Below are positions 26,705 through 36,572 of a stretch of 64,000 nucleotides of DNA, one piece after another. The first letter of the stretch is position 1. Every line of letters begins with the position of its first letter. The stretch comes from Thermanaerovibrio velox DSM 12556 (GTDB taxonomy: Bacteria; Synergistota; Synergistia; Synergistales; Synergistaceae), in assembly GCF_000237825.1 (NCBI RefSeq), contig NZ_CM001377.1, forward strand, positions 744,001-808,000, written 5' to 3'. The notes under the pieces are model-generated. The model searched no databases, was not told the DNA's origin, and saw only the letters and a list, made by a program, of their open reading frames with translations. Made by a program: the position numbers and the translations under genes.

Positions 26705-27133
26705 ATGGTGGATCTTACAGTGGAGGAACTGGACAGTCTTTGGGAGCTGGCGCTTAAGGCAAGGGAGAGGGCTTACAGCAGGTATTCTGGGTTTTCCGTT
26801 GGAGCTGCATTGATGTGTGTGGACCGGAAGGTGTTCCTTGGGTGTAACGTTGAGAACGGTAGCTACGGGCTCACCCAGTGTGCCGAGCGCTCCGCCATCT
26901 GTTCGATGGTGGCTGCAGGTGGTTCCAATCCAGTGGCCATAGCGGTTAGAGGCCCAGAGGAGGTCAACTGCTCCCCCTGTGGAGCCTGTCGTCAGGTTCT
27001 GATGGAGCATAACCCGGAGATGTTGGTGCTTTTCCAGTGGGGGGGGCGTCGGGTGGAGGTGCTTGCCAGGGAACTGCTCCCATACGGTTTTGATCTGGAG
27101 GAGTCTAGTGAGATCGGGGGAGGGAGCCGATGA
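26705..27133 (+). CDS. cdd: cytidine deaminase
   Basis: Deaminates cytidine and deoxycytidine to uridine forms. The zinc site is complete: Cys59 and the catalytic Glu61 in TQCAERSAI, and Cys92 and Cys95 in SPCGACRQVL. YSGFSVGAAL near 27 is the substrate-binding block. It starts 3 bases after the CBS-protein stop and overlaps era by 4 bases, the usual cdd-era pair. Confidence 0.96.
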   Translation: MVDLTVEELDSLWELALKARERAYSRYSGFSVGAALMCVDRKVFLGCNVENGSYGLTQCAERSAICSMVAAGGSNPVAIAVRGPEEVNCSPCGACRQVLMEHNPEMLVLFQWGGRRVEVLARELLPYGFDLEESSEIGGGSR

Positions 27134-28044
27134 CTCAAGATCCCTACAGGGCAGGTTGTGTGGCCTTATTAGGGAGGCCTAACGTTGGTAAGTCCTCATT
27201 GATAAACGCCCTGGTGGGAGAGAAGGTAATGGCGGTTTCTCCAAAGGTTCAAACCACCAGGCACGCCATAAGGGGGATAGTGAATGGTGAGGGTTACCAG
27301 ATAGTCTTAGTGGACACCCCGGGTGTTCACGAGCCTAGACACGACCTTGGGAGGTTCATGATCTCTCAGATTAGGGCCGCATTAGAAGAGGTGTGTGGTA
27401 TTTGTTTTGTGGTGGATGCCACTTGTGACAGGGTTTCCGCCATGGACGAGCGGGTGCTTGAGTGGATATGCGAGGCTGGCCGTCCCGCTGCTCTTTGTGT
27501 AAACAAGGTTGACCTGCTTAAGCGCAAGGACGATTTTTGGGACGTGGTGGCCCTATTCCAGGACCGATATGGGTTTGACGCGGTAGTACCGGTATCGGCC
27601 GTTCAAGGGACCAACCTCGATGTTTTAAAGGATACGATGGTTGGCTGGCTGCCGGAGTCGCCGCCCTTGTTCCCTGAGGAGTTCTTGATAGACAGGACGG
27701 AGCGCTTCCTGGCGGAGGAGATAATAAGGGAGAAAGTGTTCCTCGCGGTAGAGGAGGAGGTCCCCCACTGTGTGGCGGTGGTTGTGGAGTCCTTTAAGAG
27801 CCCCGAAGAGTATCCGGATAGGAAGACCCTTGAGATAAGGGCATCCATAGTGGTGGAAAAAGAGGGGCAGAAGGGGATTCTGATAGGTTCTGGGGGCAGG
27901 ATGATTCGATCCATAAGGATTGCGGCGGAGGAGGAGCTGAAGAGGTTTTTTGGTTATCCGGTGGCTCTGGATCTGTGGGTAAAGGTGAGGCCCGGCTGGC
28001 GAAAGAACCCATCCATGTTGAGAAATTTGGGATACGGTCAGTGA
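27130..28044 (+). CDS. era: GTPase Era
   Basis: Binds the 3' end of 16S rRNA and assists 30S assembly. G motifs: GRPNVGKSS (15-23), QTTRH in the switch I region, DTPGVHEPR near 62 and NKVD near 123. The KH RNA-binding domain follows with GILIGSGGRMIRSIRIAAEEEL near 257. 304 residues is the family norm. Cotranscribed with cdd and followed by recO. Confidence 0.97.
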   Translation: MTQDPYRAGCVALLGRPNVGKSSLINALVGEKVMAVSPKVQTTRHAIRGIVNGEGYQIVLVDTPGVHEPRHDLGRFMISQIRAALEEVCGICFVVDATCDRVSAMDERVLEWICEAGRPAALCVNKVDLLKRKDDFWDVVALFQDRYGFDAVVPVSAVQGTNLDVLKDTMVGWLPESPPLFPEEFLIDRTERFLAEEIIREKVFLAVEEEVPHCVAVVVESFKSPEEYPDRKTLEIRASIVVEKEGQKGILIGSGGRMIRSIRIAAEEELKRFFGYPVALDLWVKVRPGWRKNPSMLRNLGYGQ

Positions 28045-28064
28045 TACGGGTGTTGTGGTGAGTC

Positions 28065-28827
28065 ATGAAACTGTCCCTTCCGCTTCATCTTAATTGCGAC
28101 CTCGCCCCCCCGAGGTCCTTTCACGGCCTCGGGAGTGGTCCTTAGGAAGGAGGAGAGGGAAAGGAGCCGCCGGGCTCTATTCTTTCTTAGGGGTTACGGC
28201 GCCCTTTGGGCCACGGTTCCCCTGGGAGGCAGGTCAACCCTTGGGGGAGCTTCGGAGGTCATGTCATGGGGGGAGTTCTCCTTCCATCGAGGGCAGAGGT
28301 CCATTATGCTTAAGGATGCGGTGGTAAGGGCCAGTTACTTGGATCTATCCGGCCGGCCAGATGCGCTTAAGTGCTTTATGGAGGTCTGCGAGCTTCTTGC
28401 CTTTCTGCCTTGTACGATACAGCGAGATGACCTGCTGAGGCTCTTGTGGTCCTTTTACAGTGGGCTTGTGGCGGGTGTTTTGCCCGTTGTTGCTGTTGCC
28501 AGGTTTTTGGGCCGATGGTTAAGGCAGGAGGGTTTAATGCCGGATCTTTTAAGGTGCTGTAGGTGTGGTTCCCAAGTGACCTCTCGCTGGGGGCTTGGGG
28601 AAGAAGGGGTCGTGTGCTGCGGTTCTAATGCTGCTTGGGAGCCGGAAGTTATGGGGGAGCTGCTTAGGACCTTGTACTTGGGGCACGACGATTTTGTGGA
28701 ATGGGGTATTGGGCATTTTAGGGCTCCTTTGACGGGCGATCGGCTTTATGTTTGGAAGCGAATAATCCGGTGGATGAAGGGGCTTTTATTTGAAGCGAAC
28801 ATAATTTTGGGGAGGGAAGGGGTTTGA
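28065..28827 (+). CDS. recO: DNA repair protein RecO, N-terminus in another frame (+1)
   Basis: The frame open from GTG 28135 lacks the first strand of the RecO OB fold. Reading upstream, [16 protein letters not shown] is a RecO-like N-terminus, but its frame has no start codon before a stop at 28066. ATG at 28065 opens another frame ([11 protein letters not shown]) that joins it if one C is dropped from the C7 run at 28105-28111, giving 253 residues. The rest fits RecO: GGRST-containing OB fold, helical domain and a degenerate cysteine motif (CCRCGS...CC near 164-183). RecO loads RecA with RecR. Position after era is conserved. Confidence 0.75.
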
Positions 28828-29730
28828 ACTTTCAGGAGATAGTGATGCGGCTTGAGCGTTTCTGGGCAGACCAGGGATGTGTCATTCAGCAGCCTTACGA
28901 TATAGAGGTTGGGGCTGGCACTATGAATCCCGCTACCACCTTAAGGGTGTTGGGGCCGGAGCCCTGGAGGGTGGCTTACGTGGAGCCTTCTAGGCGTCCT
29001 ACTGACGGAAGGTATGGTGAGAACCCTAACCGTCTCCAGCACTATTATCAGTATCAAGTGATAGTCCAACCCGCTCCTGATGACATCCAGGACATATACC
29101 TAGACAGCCTTAGGGCCCTTGGGATAGACCCATCTGAGCACGACATAAGGTTCGTGGAGGATGATTGGGAATCCCCAACCATAGGTGCGTGGGGCCTTGG
29201 ATGGGAGGTTTGGCTTGACGGCATGGAGGTTACTCAGTTCACCTACTTCCAACAGGTGGGTGGTATTGACATGGAGGCGGTTCCAGCGGAGATAACCTAT
29301 GGTTTGGAGCGCATTGCCATGTTCGTCCAGAAGGTGGACAGCGTTTACGACCTCCAGTGGGTTGGGGATGTCAAGTACGGGGATATTCATCATCAGGGGG
29401 AGGTAGAGCATTCTACCTATAACTTTGATGTTTCTGACCCGAACATGCTGTTTGAGCTTTTTGTCCCATTATGAGAGGGAGGCCAGGAGGGTGCTAGATG
29501 CAGGTCTAGTCCTTCCAGCCTATGATTACGTTCTCAAGTGCTCTCACACTTTCAACTTGCTTGATGCCAGGAGTGCCATAAGCGTTACCGAGCGGACCGG
29601 TTACATAGCCAGGGTCAGGGCCTTGGCGGGAGCTTGTTGCCGGGCTTACTGGGAGCAGAGGAAGGCCATGGGATATCCCCTGATGGGCAAGTTCAAGGCT
29701 TTTGACGCATCTTTTGGGGGAGGTGAGTGA
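28824..29730 (+). CDS. glyQ: glycine-tRNA ligase alpha subunit, interrupted by a +1 frameshift
   Basis: Class II synthetase alpha chain, carrying the catalytic core of the alpha2beta2 enzyme: [20 protein letters not shown] near 20, [19 protein letters not shown] near 52, [19 protein letters not shown] near 127. After [12 protein letters not shown] the frame breaks, and ...[14 protein letters not shown] resumes in the next frame. Removing one T from the T5 run at 29458-29462 gives ELLSHYERE and 301 residues. It is the only glyQ copy here and should be essential. The TTG start overlaps the recO stop. Confidence 0.93.
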
Positions 29731-29732
29731 GG

Positions 29733-31805
29733 ATGATGTCGGTTAGAGATCTTCTCTTTGAGATAGGTACCGAGGAGATACCCGCATCCTTCCTATCCTT
29801 TGGCCTTGAGGAGATTAAGAGACTGGCCAGAGAAGAGCTTGAAGGTGCGGGGTTGAAGTACGGTGGCATAGAGTCCTATGGCACCCCCAGGAGGCTTACC
29901 CTTTACGTGAGGTCTTTGAACGAGAGGCAGGATGACGTTGAGGAGGAGGTGAGAGGACCTCTTTGGAGTCAGGCGTTCGATTCTAATGGTTACCCCACCA
30001 AGGTGGCATTGGGGTTTGCTAAGAGCCGCGGTGTGGGCGTTGAGTCCCTGCAGATGCGGGAGGTCCGTGGTGCGGCTTACGCCTTTGCGGTGGTCCGCAG
30101 GGAGGGTCGCAAGACGTTCGATCTTCTGCCTGAGATGCTGCAGCGCTTGCTTAAGCGTTTGATCTTCCCAAAGAACATGTATTGGAGCGACCCCTCGGTC
30201 AGATTTGCCAGGCCTATCCGGTGGCTTGTTGCCCTTTGGGGCAGCGATGTAATTCCGGTTTCTGTTGGCAATGTAAGGAGCGACAGGGTGAGCCGCGGGC
30301 ATAGGTTTTTGGGGAAGAGGAGCATAGAGATCCCCAGCGCCGGTGATTACCTTAAACTGCTTTACAGTGAGTTCGTCATAGCTCATCCGGAGAAGAGGCG
30401 GGAGAAGATGTTGTCCGCCGTGGCGGCCTTGGAGAAGGAGATGGGGGCCAGGGTGGAACTGGATAAAGATCTGGTGGAGGAGAACGTAAACCTGGTGGAG
30501 TACCCCGTGCCTTTTTACGGTACCTTTGACCAGTCCTATCTGGACATACCAGAAGAGGTCCTCACCACCACGATGAAGAAACACCAGCGCTACTTCCCGG
30601 TTCGTGACCGGGATGGCAAATTGGTGAACTTCTTTGTGGGTATAAGCAATAACCAGGCTACGGTGATGCAGAACGTTAGGGACGGTAACGAAAGGGTCCT
30701 AAGGGCTCGTCTTTCAGACGCGGCGTTTTTCTGGGAGGAGGACCGGAAGAAAGGGCTTGCCAGCCGGGTGGAGGATCTTAAGGCGGTGGTCTACCAAGAG
30801 AAGCTGGGATCTTTGTACCAGAAGGTGGAGTCCATCAGGGAGCTGGCCCTTTGGCTTACGGATCATCTCGGCCTTGGGGATAAGCGGAATTTAGTGGATA
30901 GGGCCGCTTTCCTATCCAAGGCGGACCTTGTGACCAGCATGGTCTATGAGTTCCCGGAGTTGCAGGGGGTCATGGGTAGGGAGTATGCCCGTTGCGGCGG
31001 GGAACATCCTGAGGTGGCTTTGGCCCTATACGAGCAGTACCTGCCTAGATTCGCGGGAGATCAGCTTCCCAAGGGTGTGGTTGGGGCGATCATAGGCTTG
31101 GCAGAAAGGGCTTACACCATAGTGGCCATTCACCACGTGGGGCTGGAGCCCACCGCTTCCCAGGATCCTCACGGTCTAAGGCGTGCCTCCCGGTGCATAA
31201 ACGAGATAATCTGGGGTCTTAACTTGGACGTGTCTATGGACCTCTTGTTCCGCAAGGCTGCGGAGATACTCGGTTCTGATGAGAAGGTGTTGGATCGGGC
31301 TTTTGATTTCTTCCGGCAGCGGCTTGTGGTTCAGCTTAAGGAGCGGGATTTTAGCCACGGTCTTGTGGGCCTCGCGGTGGATTGTATTGGAAGGAGGCCT
31401 CTGCAAGCCCTAAAGCTGATAGAGGTTTTAGATGGTCTTAAAGAGGAGGATTGGTTCTCAAACCTGGTCACCGCTGCCATAAGGGTTCGGAACATCCTGG
31501 TGAAGGCTAAGGACGAGGTCATCGGAGAGGATCTCAGCGGCGCGGAGGGCGTAGAGCTGGAGCTGCTGGAGGAGCTTAAGATGGTTAGGCCTCTGGTGGA
31601 GGGGGCTTTGAGCTCCTTTGACTGGCATGAGATGGCCCGTCTTCTGCACCGTCTGGAGGGGCCGATTAGCCGTTTCTTCGATGGTGTTATGGTGATGGAT
31701 CAGGATCTATCGGTAAGGGCCCGCAGGCTTGGTATACTAAGGGAGGCCCAGGGGTTGTTCGACCTAATTGGGGATTTCACAAAGCTTAAAGGCGAGGTGC
31801 GATGA
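29733..31805 (+). CDS. glyS: glycine-tRNA ligase beta subunit
   Basis: Partner of GlyQ, providing tRNA recognition. MSVRDLLFEIGTEEIPASF is the family N-terminus, followed by KKHQRYFPV and VGISNNQA near 285-310, LSDAAFFWEEDRKKGL, and the anticodon-binding DALR-like C-terminal domain. About 690 residues is normal. GGGGGAGGTGAG precedes the ATG at 29733; a GTG at 29727 overlaps the glyQ end and is an alternative. Confidence 0.96.
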   Translation: MMSVRDLLFEIGTEEIPASFLSFGLEEIKRLAREELEGAGLKYGGIESYGTPRRLTLYVRSLNERQDDVEEEVRGPLWSQAFDSNGYPTKVALGFAKSRGVGVESLQMREVRGAAYAFAVVRREGRKTFDLLPEMLQRLLKRLIFPKNMYWSDPSVRFARPIRWLVALWGSDVIPVSVGNVRSDRVSRGHRFLGKRSIEIPSAGDYLKLLYSEFVIAHPEKRREKMLSAVAALEKEMGARVELDKDLVEENVNLVEYPVPFYGTFDQSYLDIPEEVLTTTMKKHQRYFPVRDRDGKLVNFFVGISNNQATVMQNVRDGNERVLRARLSDAAFFWEEDRKKGLASRVEDLKAVVYQEKLGSLYQKVESIRELALWLTDHLGLGDKRNLVDRAAFLSKADLVTSMVYEFPELQGVMGREYARCGGEHPEVALALYEQYLPRFAGDQLPKGVVGAIIGLAERAYTIVAIHHVGLEPTASQDPHGLRRASRCINEIIWGLNLDVSMDLLFRKAAEILGSDEKVLDRAFDFFRQRLVVQLKERDFSHGLVGLAVDCIGRRPLQALKLIEVLDGLKEEDWFSNLVTAAIRVRNILVKAKDEVIGEDLSGAEGVELELLEELKMVRPLVEGALSSFDWHEMARLLHRLEGPISRFFDGVMVMDQDLSVRARRLGILREAQGLFDLIGDFTKLKGEVR

Positions 31806-32614
31806 TGAGCCCCGATCTCGTGGAGCTTTACGTGGTTTCTGACTTCACTGGGGAGACTGCCGAGCACGTTGCCAGGGCGGCGGTTAGCCAGTTTGGGCCG
31901 GATGCGGTTAACTTGGTGCGTTTCCGTTACGTGAGCGATGAGGAGAGAGGGTTGGAGGTCCTCAAGGCCGCAAAGGATAGGAATGCGGTTTTGGTGTGCA
32001 CCCTCGTGGACCACAGCCTTCGCAGATGGTTCGTAAAGAAAGCCCAGGAGCAGGGTAATGAGGTGGTTGACATACTTGGCCCCATCCTTGAGATACTGGG
32101 CCGGCGGCTCAACAGGCAACCATTGGAGACCCCTGGGTTGCTCAGGCGTATGGATGAGGAGTACTTCCGCAGGGTTAAGGCCATAGAGTTCGCGATCCGC
32201 TGTGACGATGGTAGGTCTCCTGAGATGTTGGACCAGGCGGAGCTGGTGGTGGTGGGCGTATCCAGGACCAGCAAGACCCCCCTGTCCATGTACCTTGCCC
32301 ACAAGGGGGTGGCAACAGCTAACGTGCCTCTTGTGCCGGAAGCGGAGCCCCCGGCGGAGCTCTTCAAGATCCCCGCAGAGCGGGTCGTGGGGTTGGTAAT
32401 AGCACCGGAGAAGCTGATACAGATAAGGCGTGAACGGCTTAAGGTTTTAGGGCTTGATGCGGACGTGTCATCCTATGCCCAGTGGGAGCGGGTAGAGGAG
32501 GAGCTTAGTTTCGCCAAGTCCATAATGAGGCGCATAGGTTGCAGGGTGTTCGACGTTACCAATCGGGCCATAGAGGAGACTGCCCAGGAGATCCTGGATT
32601 ACATAGGAAAGTAG
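31802..32614 (+). CDS. pyruvate, phosphate dikinase regulatory protein
   Basis: A DUF299-family bifunctional kinase/pyrophosphorylase that switches PPDK or PEP synthase off and on by phosphorylating and dephosphorylating a threonine near the catalytic histidine. SDFTGETAEHVARA near 13 and the P-loop-like GVSRTSKTPLSMYLA near 153 are the family signatures. 270 residues is normal. Its 4-base overlap with glyS and the ppdK gene 60 bases downstream support a role on PPDK rather than PEP synthase. Confidence 0.93.
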   Translation: MMSPDLVELYVVSDFTGETAEHVARAAVSQFGPDAVNLVRFRYVSDEERGLEVLKAAKDRNAVLVCTLVDHSLRRWFVKKAQEQGNEVVDILGPILEILGRRLNRQPLETPGLLRRMDEEYFRRVKAIEFAIRCDDGRSPEMLDQAELVVVGVSRTSKTPLSMYLAHKGVATANVPLVPEAEPPAELFKIPAERVVGLVIAPEKLIQIRRERLKVLGLDADVSSYAQWERVEEELSFAKSIMRRIGCRVFDVTNRAIEETAQEILDYIGK

Positions 32615-32674
32615 CCCTTAAAGGTTGCGCTGGAAGAGCCTAAAGAGTGCCAGAGAAGCTAGGGGGGTAACCTT

Positions 32675-35323
32675 ATGTCTGGGGAAAAGTGGGTTTACGA
32701 GTACGAGCATGGAAGCGCAGAGATGAAGGGTTTGTTGGGTGGCAAGGGGGCGAACCTGGCTCAGATGTGGAACATAGGTTTGCCGGTTCCTCCGGGGTTC
32801 ATAATAACCACCGAGGCCTGTAAGGCCTACTGGGTGGATCCCCGTGGTCTTATGGACTCCGTGTGGCCCCAGGTGTCCGATGCGGTGGCTCGGCTTGAGG
32901 AGAGGACCGGCAAGGTTTTTGGGGGTGAGCGAAATCCCCTGCTGGTGTCCGTCCGCTCCGGAGCCCCCGTTTCGATGCCTGGCATGATGGACACGATATT
33001 GAACCTTGGGCTCAACGAGACCACCGTGAAAGCCTTGGCGGAGGCCTCTGGGGATGAGAGGTTTGCCTGGGATAGTTACAGGCGTTTCATTCAGATGTTC
33101 TCGGATGTGGTGTTAGGCCTTGAGATAGGTGAGTTCGAGTTCCTCCTCTCCAGGGCAAAGGGGGAGCAGGGCTGTTCTTACGATCATCAGCTGACCGCGG
33201 ATTCCCTTAAGAAGCTGGTGGGGCAGTACTTGAGGCTTGTGGAGTCCAAGGGGATTTCGTTCCCCACGGATCCCTGGGATCAGCTTCGGAGTGCGGTGGA
33301 GGCGGTATTTAAGAGCTGGAACACTCCAAGGGCGGTGACGTACAGGAACATACACAAGATCCCCGATGACCTTGGTACCGCGGTTTGTGTGGTGTCCATG
33401 GTCTACGGCAACCTCGGGGAAGATTGTGGTACCGGGGTATGCTTCACCAGGGATCCATCTACGGGGGAAAAGCGGCTCTACGGTGAGTTTTTGGTGAACG
33501 CCCAGGGGGAGGACGTGGTGGCTGGTATAAGGACTCCCCGTCCCATATCGGATCTTAAGGATGCCATGCCGGAGGTTTATTCCGAGCTGGTGAGGCTTAC
33601 GGACCTTCTGGAGAGGCACTACCGGGACATGCAGGACATAGAGTTCACGGTGGAGCGAGGTAAGCTTTATCTTCTTCAGACTCGCAACGGTAAGAGGACC
33701 GCTAAGGCGGCGGTTAAGGTCGCGGTTGACATGGTGAGGGAGGGCCTCATATCCCAGGAGGAGGCTGTAAAACGGGTTACCCCTGACCAGGTGGAGCAGC
33801 TCCTGCATCCCCAGCTGGATCCGTCGCTTAAGTTCGATGTCTTGGCCAAGGGGCTTCCGGCGTCCCCAGGGGCAGCGGTTGGCAAGGTGGTCTTTGACGC
33901 CGATGAGGCGGAGCGGATGGGGAAGAACGGAGAAGATGTGATACTGGTGAGGCCGGAGACCACGCCGGACGATATACATGGTCTTTTCGCTGCAAGGGGT
34001 ATACTCACTAGCCATGGTGGCATGACCAGCCACGCGGCGGTGGTGGCTCGAGGTCTTGGCAAGCCCTGTGTCTCTGGTTGTGAGGCTCTGGACATAGATT
34101 TGGCCAAAGGGGTTATGCGAGTTGGGGGCAAGGAGATACGCCGCCACGAGGTCATAACCATAGATGGGTCAAGGGGATTGGTGGCCTATGGAGCGCTGCC
34201 CTTGGTACAGCCAAGTTTCACCGAGGACTTCCGGGAGTTGTTGTCCTTTGCGGATCGGGTGTCCAAGTTGGAGGTCTGGGCCAACGCGGATACTCCGGAG
34301 GATGCGGAAAGGGCCAGGGGGTTTGGGGCTAAGGGCATAGGGCTTTGTAGGACCGAGCACATGTTCATGCAGGCGGACCGCTTGCCGGTGATGCAGGAGA
34401 TGGTGGCGTCAACCGATCGGGACGAGCGTTTAGAGGCCCTTGGCAAGCTTAAGGTGATGCAGAAGGAGGATTTCGTAGGGATATTCAAGGCCATGGAGGG
34501 GTTGCCGGTTACGGTACGTCTCCTGGATCCTCCGCTTCATGAGTTCCTGCCTAAGGTCCCGGAGATGACAGAGCGTCTTGAGGAGTTGATCGCCCAGGGC
34601 AAGGGAGATTCCCCCGAGGCTTGCAAGATTAGGGTGCTTATCCAGAGGGCCGAGAGCCTTAAGGAGGCGAACCCCATGTTGGGCTTCAGGGGTTGCCGTT
34701 TGGGGATAATATACCCCGAGATATATGAGATGCAGGTGGAGGCCATATTTGAGGCGGTAGTGGAGCTTATGCGGCAGGGGGTGGAGGTATATCCGGACAT
34801 AATGATGCCCCTGGTTGGTACCTATGAAGAGATGCGTCGCCTTAGGGAGATGGTTGATCGGATGGCTCAGCGTTTTGAGGCAGAGCTGGGGCGGAAGATC
34901 CCCTACATGGTAGGTACCATGATAGAGGTTCCGAGGGCGGCCCTTATAGCAGGGGATTTGGCCAAGGAGGCGGAATTCTTCAGCTTCGGGACCAACGACC
35001 TCACCCAGACCACCTTTGGCTATTCCAGGGATGATGCGGAGGGCAAGTTCCTTGCGGAGTACGTGAGGATGCACATCTTAGGTGATAACCCCTTCCACGT
35101 CCTGGATCGTTCCGGTGTCGGCCGTCTTCTAGAGATAGCGGTGTCAGAGGGGCGGGCCCAGAGGGAGGACATTCAGATAGGCATATGCGGTGAGCACGGT
35201 GGGAACCCCAAGAGCATTGCTTTCTGCCACCGTCTGGGTCTGAAGTATGTTAGCTGTTCTCCGTTCCGCGTGCCGGTGGCCAGGTTGGCTGCGGCCCATG
35301 CGGCCATGGGGCTTATAGACTAA
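32675..35323 (+). CDS. ppdK: pyruvate, phosphate dikinase
   Basis: Interconverts pyruvate, ATP and phosphate with PEP, AMP and pyrophosphate. The N-terminal ATP-grasp domain (GGKGANLAQM near 23, SVRSGAPVSMPGMMDTILNL near 91) is followed by the swivelling phosphohistidine domain with GGMTSHAAVVARGLG (catalytic His near 453) and the C-terminal PEP/pyruvate TIM barrel (GLCRTEHMF, FGTNDLTQTTFGYSRDDAEG, CGEHGG). 882 residues is standard. AGGGGGGTAA precedes the ATG. With pyruvate kinase in the same window, the cell can run the PEP-pyruvate step in both directions. Confidence 0.97.
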   Translation: MSGEKWVYEYEHGSAEMKGLLGGKGANLAQMWNIGLPVPPGFIITTEACKAYWVDPRGLMDSVWPQVSDAVARLEERTGKVFGGERNPLLVSVRSGAPVSMPGMMDTILNLGLNETTVKALAEASGDERFAWDSYRRFIQMFSDVVLGLEIGEFEFLLSRAKGEQGCSYDHQLTADSLKKLVGQYLRLVESKGISFPTDPWDQLRSAVEAVFKSWNTPRAVTYRNIHKIPDDLGTAVCVVSMVYGNLGEDCGTGVCFTRDPSTGEKRLYGEFLVNAQGEDVVAGIRTPRPISDLKDAMPEVYSELVRLTDLLERHYRDMQDIEFTVERGKLYLLQTRNGKRTAKAAVKVAVDMVREGLISQEEAVKRVTPDQVEQLLHPQLDPSLKFDVLAKGLPASPGAAVGKVVFDADEAERMGKNGEDVILVRPETTPDDIHGLFAARGILTSHGGMTSHAAVVARGLGKPCVSGCEALDIDLAKGVMRVGGKEIRRHEVITIDGSRGLVAYGALPLVQPSFTEDFRELLSFADRVSKLEVWANADTPEDAERARGFGAKGIGLCRTEHMFMQADRLPVMQEMVASTDRDERLEALGKLKVMQKEDFVGIFKAMEGLPVTVRLLDPPLHEFLPKVPEMTERLEELIAQGKGDSPEACKIRVLIQRAESLKEANPMLGFRGCRLGIIYPEIYEMQVEAIFEAVVELMRQGVEVYPDIMMPLVGTYEEMRRLREMVDRMAQRFEAELGRKIPYMVGTMIEVPRAALIAGDLAKEAEFFSFGTNDLTQTTFGYSRDDAEGKFLAEYVRMHILGDNPFHVLDRSGVGRLLEIAVSEGRAQREDIQIGICGEHGGNPKSIAFCHRLGLKYVSCSPFRVPVARLAAAHAAMGLID

Positions 35324-35337
35324 CCTCTCCCGACGTA

Positions 35338-35359
35338 GCGGGGTGTGTCCCCCGCTTTT
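35338..35359 (+). terminator. terminator after ppdK
   Basis: GCGGGG-TGTGTC-CCCCGC followed by TTTT, 14 bases after the ppdK stop. Confidence 0.8.
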
Positions 35360-35414
35360 AAGCCTGTTGAGGTTCATTGTCGGGTTTTGGGGTTTGGTGG
35401 CAAACGGGAGTATT

Positions 35415-35450
35415 AAACGGGGCGGATGGTCTTGGCCTTCCGCCCCGTTT
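35415..35450 (+). repeat. perfect 12-bp hairpin in the leader of dgt
   Basis: AAACGGGGCGGA and TCCGCCCCGTTT form a 12-pair perfect stem with a 12-base loop. It lies 18 bases before the chosen dgt start, close to the ribosome binding site. It lacks a T-tract, so it may be an mRNA structure or a protein site rather than a second terminator. Confidence 0.6.
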
Positions 35451-35467
35451 GTATGGGGGGGAGTTTT

Positions 35468-36472
35468 TTGGAGGTCAGGAGGATTTTGGAGCGCCGGGAG
35501 GAGGAGACCCTCTCTCCGAAGGCGTGTCTTGCGTCCCAATCCAAGGGCAGGGAGGTTGAGGAGGAGCCCTGTGCTTTCCGCACATGTTTTCAGAGGGATA
35601 GGGACAGGATAATCCACTCTAAGGCTTTTAGACGGTTAAAGCACAAGACCCAGGTCCTTTTGCTGCCCGAGGGAGATCACATAAGGACCCGTCTTACGCA
35701 CACCCTGGAGGTAGCCCAGGTGGCGAGGACCATATCCAGGGCTCTTTTCTTGAACGAGGATCTCACGGAGGCCATAGCTTTGGGGCATGATCTAGGGCAT
35801 ACTCCGTTTGGACACATGGGTGAGCGGGTCTTGAGCAGGCTTAGTTTGGAGAGAGGCTTAGGGGGATTTCATCATGCATCTCAGAGCCTCAGGGTGGTGG
35901 ACCGCCTGGAGAGGGACGGAAGGGGATTGAACCTCACTTGGGAGGTTCGGATGGGGATACTTCAACACTCCAAGGGACAGGTGGATGTTTCCAAGGGTTT
36001 TGACCTGGATGCCCCTTCAACCCTGGAGGCCTGGGTGGTCAGGGTTTCCGATTCCATAGCTTACCTTAACCACGACCTTGATGACGCCATAAGGGCTGGT
36101 TTCGTAAGGCCTGAGGAGTTGCCGGCTAGAGTGGCTCGGTTGGGGATGAAGGCTTCCCAGCGCATAGGGGCCATGGTGGAGGATGTTATATGTCAAAGTC
36201 AAAGCGGAGATCGTATAGCGTTCAGCGGCACGATGATATCGGTAATGGAAGAGTTAAGGGTGTTCTTGAACGAGAGGCTCTATAGGTCCAAGCGGGTAAT
36301 GGAGGAGGAGCCTAAGGTGGATCATCTCATATCGTCTCTCTTCGAGCATTTCGAGAGGAGCAAGGAGGATTGGGATGCCCAGAGGATAGTGGATCACATA
36401 TCCGGCATGACCGATCGTTATGTCCCTTTTGTGTTTTCAGCGTATAGCGGTGCCCAACCCATGGGGTATTAG
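35468..36472 (+). CDS. dgt: dGTPase-like HD-domain triphosphohydrolase
   Basis: Removes triphosphate from deoxynucleotides. FRTCFQRDRDRIIHSKAFRRL is close to the family signature, followed by the HD metal site: THTLEVAQVAR, and ALGHDLGHTPFGHMGE near 110. Length of 334 fits the short Dgt subgroup. I chose TTG at 35468, 5 bases after GGGGGGGAG; upstream ATG codons at 35426 and 35453 would place the start in the hairpin or in a G7 run. The substrate (dGTP or dNTP in general) cannot be told from sequence. Confidence 0.9.
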   Translation: MEVRRILERREEETLSPKACLASQSKGREVEEEPCAFRTCFQRDRDRIIHSKAFRRLKHKTQVLLLPEGDHIRTRLTHTLEVAQVARTISRALFLNEDLTEAIALGHDLGHTPFGHMGERVLSRLSLERGLGGFHHASQSLRVVDRLERDGRGLNLTWEVRMGILQHSKGQVDVSKGFDLDAPSTLEAWVVRVSDSIAYLNHDLDDAIRAGFVRPEELPARVARLGMKASQRIGAMVEDVICQSQSGDRIAFSGTMISVMEELRVFLNERLYRSKRVMEEEPKVDHLISSLFEHFERSKEDWDAQRIVDHISGMTDRYVPFVFSAYSGAQPMGY

Positions 36473-36533
36473 ACTGGATGCTATTTGAGGTTCATGTTTT
36501 AATGGGATGTATGGAGTGTTGCTGTAGCGTAAT

Positions 36534-36567
36534 AGGAGGAGGGGGGATCCCCCTCCTCCTGATTTTT
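36534..36567. terminator. bidirectional terminator between dgt and mrcA
   Basis: A 12-pair stem (AGGAGGAGGGGG / CCCCCTCCTCCT) with a 3-base loop is followed by GATTTTTT on the plus strand. It separates convergent genes. Confidence 0.85.
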
Positions 36568-36572
36568 TGGAA

